Below the pieces are notes generated by a model. That model was not told the DNA's origin and did no database searches. It saw nothing but the letters and a program-made list of their open reading frames with translations. A program made the translations under genes and the position numbers. A DNA stretch of 9,562 nt. It comes from Candidatus Acetothermia bacterium. Its GTDB lineage: Bacteria > Bipolaricaulota > Bipolaricaulia > Bipolaricaulales > Bipolaricaulaceae. Positions 7,198 through 9,562 of this stretch are shown piece by piece (position 1 is the stretch's first letter; each line of letters begins with the position of its first letter). The DNA is taken from the NCBI GenBank assembly GCA_023255835.1, contig JAGDVW010000063.1, forward strand, positions 1-9,562, given 5' to 3'.

Positions 7198-7933
7198 CGA
7201 AAAGGCCGAGGACCCGGATCTCCCGCTCGTAAGGCTCAGGCAGCACTGGGGGCTCCGCTGGCACCTCTAGTGAAGCTTCGGGCCGCGGGATTTCCCGCAT
7301 ATCTTTTCGGCAGAAGTCCGCAAAAGGGCAATACTTGCATTGGTCATATTCCCAGTCGGTTTTGTCGGGCAAGGGAGGGAGTTCCCCCCGCACGAAGATG
7401 AGCTCCCTTAGGGCCTCGAATTCCGCAAGGACGCGGTTCACCTCCGGCCGGTCCAGCTCCACCACGAACTCCCGCAATTCCTGGGTGGCCTTGTTCTCCG
7501 CGAGGATGATCCCTTGCGGGATTTGCAGGTAGTGAAGGTACAGTTGAAGCTGGAGATAGTGATCGCGTCGGGGAGCGATGGCCATCTGGTCGAAGTTATA
7601 AGGGTGGACGGTTTTGATCTCCACCACGTAGTTCTTCCCGGAAAGGGAGACGATGGCGTCGGCCCGGCCGTGGAAAAGGGCCCCCGGAGGGATGGGGGCC
7701 TCCACGGCCACCACAATTCCCAACTCGTACATGGCTTGGACTATGCGGCGGTGGGCCTCTTCGCCCACCGCGAGCTTTCGCGCCGTCTGGCCATCCAAGG
7801 GCGGCCGAGGGAATCCCTTCACCGCATAGAAAATTTGGCGTGGGCATTTCCCCACTTCGGAGACGTAAAAATAATCGCGCTCCCGATGGGGTTCCTCCCG
7901 CTGAAAGTACTCCTCCAGAAGTTCGATGAGCAT
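7187..7933 (-). CDS. Cas4/RecB-like PD-(D/E)XK nuclease with 4Fe-4S cysteines
   Basis: This 248-residue protein has every hallmark of the Cas4/RecB-type nuclease fold. A first cysteine C30 lies in VGKCPRQIFY. H61 follows a GEEAH helix motif. The active-site residues are D92 (GRADAIV) and E105/K107 (VVEIKT), then the QxxxY motif at Q128-Y132. Three further cysteines, C199, C202 and C208, lie in CKYCPFADFC. The four cysteines match the [4Fe-4S] ligands of Cas4 and AddB-like nucleases. Known relatives cleave or resect DNA ends. No CRISPR array or other cas gene is visible, so a CRISPR role is not supported; DNA repair or recombination is more likely. It lies 9 bases after pus10 and overlaps korA by 11 bases. 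The C-terminal 40 residues (Pro/Glu rich) extend beyond the core domain. Confidence 0.88.
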   Translation of the reverse strand: MLIELLEEYFQREEPHRERDYFYVSEVGKCPRQIFYAVKGFPRPPLDGQTARKLAVGEEAHRRIVQAMYELGIVVAVEAPIPPGALFHGRADAIVSLSGKNYVVEIKTVHPYNFDQMAIAPRRDHYLQLQLYLHYLQIPQGIILAENKATQELREFVVELDRPEVNRVLAEFEALRELIFVRGELPPLPDKTDWEYDQCKYCPFADFCRKDMREIPRPEASLEVPAEPPVLPEPYEREIRVLGLFDEL

Positions 7934-7942
7934 CGGCTGAGT

Positions 7943-9190
7943 CTATCCCCCTTCTTTTTGGTCCACAACGCCGGGCTCATCGAGGATATCCAGGACGTCG
8001 AGCTCGGCCACCTTTGCCTCCACCCCGAGGAGCTCCGTGAGGCTGGGTTTTGTGCCGTCCTGATCGCCGGAGATGAGCTCCTTTACGTAGAGGCCAGCCT
8101 CGCAGGTGAGCTCCAATTCCGCTTCGGTTTGGGAAAGGAGGCGGCCTTGCGCGGAGAAAACGCGTTTTTTTCGCACAAGATCGGCCCGCCGATGCCGCAC
8201 CCGCGCCGGGGTGCGCTGGGCGATCTCCCCCACAAGCCCCAAAAGGGCGCGCTCCCAAGTTTCTTGAGAAACGGGCGCAGCGAGGATCACCCTGGCCCGA
8301 TAGCGCTTGGCGAACTTCCCCCTTTTCACCTTCTCTTCGAGCTCAGGCGTGGCTGGCTGAAGGTCCAAAAGCTCCACGGCGCCTTCGCTGCGCCGCTGGA
8401 CCTCCGCGGCCACCCAAGCGAGATCTATCCGCCGCCGGCGGGGATTTTCCACGGTGAGGAGAAAAGGCCGGCCCCGGCCGAGCATCCGGGCATCAGCATC
8501 CTCTCGACCAGCTCCATGCAGACTCCCGCCCGTTCCCCCTGTGGCCTCGAGGAACACGGGGACCACCAGCTCCTCCACGGAGGTCGTCGAAAGTTTCCCC
8601 GTTCCCCCGCAGACCTCGCACCCTTTCCCCCGGCAATGGGGGCAGGTCCAAGAAGTTTGAGCGATCCCCCGCACGAGCTTCCGGTACCGGCCGTAAAAAA
8701 TGGCCGGGTTCACTTGCAGTAAAACCGCGTCCTTTTCAATGTCCACAAGGAATTGGATATCGGGGCGAGCGTAGTCCACGCTGGCCGCGCGGCCTTCCCT
8801 TTGCAAGCACCTTTCGAAGGCCTGGCCCAAAGAGCGGTTCAGGTGACGGCGGATGGGCTCAGCCCAAGGGGAGGGGAACTCTTCGCCCAAAAACTCCTCG
8901 GCCGCCTCAAGCCGGGGGGAAAGGTGGACGCCGAAAAGGAATGTTTTGAACTCGTAATCGCGGGCCAGCTCCCAGGCCTTTTCCGCCCAAAAGGGGACCC
9001 GGAGAAAAACGCCCCCGCAAACCCAACAACTTTCGGCGGGAACGGCGCTGAATCCCAGGGCTGTGCGGAGGAGGTTTCCCCGTTCAAAGTTTTCCAGCTT
9101 TCCGGGAAGGAGGGCGAAGCGCCGGCCCAAACAATGGTCGCAGATGGGGCCGGCGGACAAAAGCTTTTGCGCCAAAGAAATGGGGTCCAC
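7943..9190 (-). CDS. pus10: tRNA pseudouridine synthase Pus10 (archaeal type)
   Basis: Pus10 converts uridine to pseudouridine in the T-loop of tRNA: position 55, and in archaea also 54. From the GTG at 9190 the protein has 415 residues, a normal length. The N-terminal THUMP-containing region has zinc-finger cysteines C17/C20 (CDHCLGRRFALL) and C55/C58 (CWVCGG). A second set C183, C186, C191, C194 (CPHCRGKGC..CGGTGK) precedes SVEELVVP. The catalytic core is HGAGREDADARMLGRGRP, with the Asp of GRED (residue 231) expected to be the nucleophile by analogy with TruA's GRTD. The frame is open to 9271, but that would overlap tRNA-Pro antisense; the GTG start gives the family's usual spacing to the first CxxC. 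The family is known mainly from archaea and eukaryotes. The gene begins a five-gene minus-strand cluster. Confidence 0.93.
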   Translation of the reverse strand: MDPISLAQKLLSAGPICDHCLGRRFALLPGKLENFERGNLLRTALGFSAVPAESCWVCGGVFLRVPFWAEKAWELARDYEFKTFLFGVHLSPRLEAAEEFLGEEFPSPWAEPIRRHLNRSLGQAFERCLQREGRAASVDYARPDIQFLVDIEKDAVLLQVNPAIFYGRYRKLVRGIAQTSWTCPHCRGKGCEVCGGTGKLSTTSVEELVVPVFLEATGGTGGSLHGAGREDADARMLGRGRPFLLTVENPRRRRIDLAWVAAEVQRRSEGAVELLDLQPATPELEEKVKRGKFAKRYRARVILAAPVSQETWERALLGLVGEIAQRTPARVRHRRADLVRKKRVFSAQGRLLSQTEAELELTCEAGLYVKELISGDQDGTKPSLTELLGVEAKVAELDVLDILDEPGVVDQKEGG

Positions 9191-9206
9191 GCGAAAATTT
9201 TCCGCT

Positions 9207-9234
9207 TTGCGCGCATTCTTGGCAAAGCTATACT
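9207..9234 (+). promoter_or_regulatory. Sigma70-like promoter of tRNA-Pro, in the pus10/tRNA divergent region
   Basis: TTGCGC (9207-9212) and TATACT (9229-9234) are 16 bases apart. The predicted start near 9241 is about three bases before the mature tRNA. The -35 match is weak (3/6) but the -10 is good (5/6). The same bases read on the minus strand give TATAGC (9232-9227), placed to serve as a -10 for pus10, with a leader of roughly 30 bases before its GTG. No convincing -35 accompanies the minus-strand element. Confidence 0.55.
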
Positions 9235-9243
9235 CCAAAAGGC

Positions 9244-9320
<77 letters not shown>

Positions 9321-9341
9321 CATTTTTAGGAAGGAGCGGGG

Positions 9342-9562
9342 ATGGAAAAACTCGTGGGTTTGACGCTGGGGGTGTTGCGGGATTTGGGAGCAGAGTTCGG
9401 GGAAGTGCGGGTTGAACGGAGGGTTGAGGAGAGCATTCGTACCAAAAACCTGGAGGTGGAGGTCCTTTCCCGGCGGGAGTCGGCGGGGATTGGGATCCGC
9501 GTTCTTTACAAGAGCGCTTGGGGTTTTGCCGCCACAAGCGACCTCTCGGAGGAGGGCATCCG
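9342..9562 (+). CDS. tldD: TldD/PmbA-family metalloprotease, N-terminal part (runs off window)
   Basis: Only the first 73 residues are inside the window. They read as the N-terminal domain of TldD: a helix EKLVGLTLGVLRDLGA, then EVRVERRVEESIRTKN, and SAGIGIRVLYKSAWGFAATSDLS, which matches the conserved beginning of TldD rather than PmbA. TldD pairs with TldE/PmbA to form a zinc protease that degrades unfolded peptides and matures some modified peptides. The metal-binding HExxxH motif would lie beyond the window. The ATG at 9342 is preceded by AAGGAG at 9331-9336 with 5-base spacing, a good ribosome-binding site. A tldE partner would be expected downstream. Confidence 0.88.
   Translation, partial: MEKLVGLTLGVLRDLGAEFGEVRVERRVEESIRTKNLEVEVLSRRESAGIGIRVLYKSAWGFAATSDLSEEGI

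Noticed and set aside
7187..7933. A CRISPR-Cas locus suggested by the Cas4-like protein
   Set aside because: No direct-repeat/spacer array and no cas1, cas2 or effector gene is present; Cas4-like nucleases are common outside CRISPR loci.
7514..8722. 402-codon open frame on the plus strand opposite the nuclease and pus10
   Set aside because: It spans two well-supported minus-strand genes and their junction, has low-complexity composition and no family resemblance.

Overview
The window is a gene-dense, GC-rich piece of a bacterial chromosome, probably from a thermophilic lineage. Three things point to a bacterium. There is a GC-rich hairpin followed by a T-run at 1205-1238. Both tRNA genes have sigma70-like -35/-10 elements ending about ten bases upstream, with no archaeal TATA box about 30 bases upstream. 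Several genes have Shine-Dalgarno sequences. The sugar-binding protein closely resembles, from memory, the Thermus glucose/mannose-binding type. One gene (pus10) belongs to a family known mainly from archaea and eukaryotes. I cannot name the phylum; a Bipolaricaulota/Acetothermia-like or other deep thermophilic group is only a guess.

Layout. Plus strand, 1-2980: the 3' part of a sugar ABC transporter operon. It holds a binding protein cut by the window edge, an intergenic terminator-like hairpin, and two MalF/MalG-type permeases that overlap by 4 bases. No ATPase gene is visible. Plus strand, 3016-4755: tRNA-Val(CAC) with its own promoter, then after 12 bases a protein with two P-loop domains (thymidylate-kinase-like N-terminal half), overlapped by a small protein with a Cys-rich tail resembling DUF3795. 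Minus strand, 9190 down to 4780: a tightly packed five-gene cluster, pus10, a Cas4/RecB-like nuclease, then korA, korB and korC for a 2-oxoacid:ferredoxin oxidoreductase. Plus strand, 9244-9562: tRNA-Pro(TGG), divergent from pus10, followed by the start of tldD, which runs off the window.

How it fits together. The transporter imports a sugar, probably glucose or mannose, with an ATPase supplied from elsewhere. The Kor complex oxidises a 2-oxoacid to its acyl-CoA while reducing ferredoxin, as in anaerobic or fermentative metabolism or a reductive TCA-type step. Pus10 modifies the T-loop of tRNAs and shares an intergenic region of about 53 bases with a tRNA gene. The nuclease sits between tRNA modification and central metabolism without an obvious functional link. 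Coding density is very high: no gap exceeds 53 bases, so there is no gene-free stretch of 300 bases to describe.
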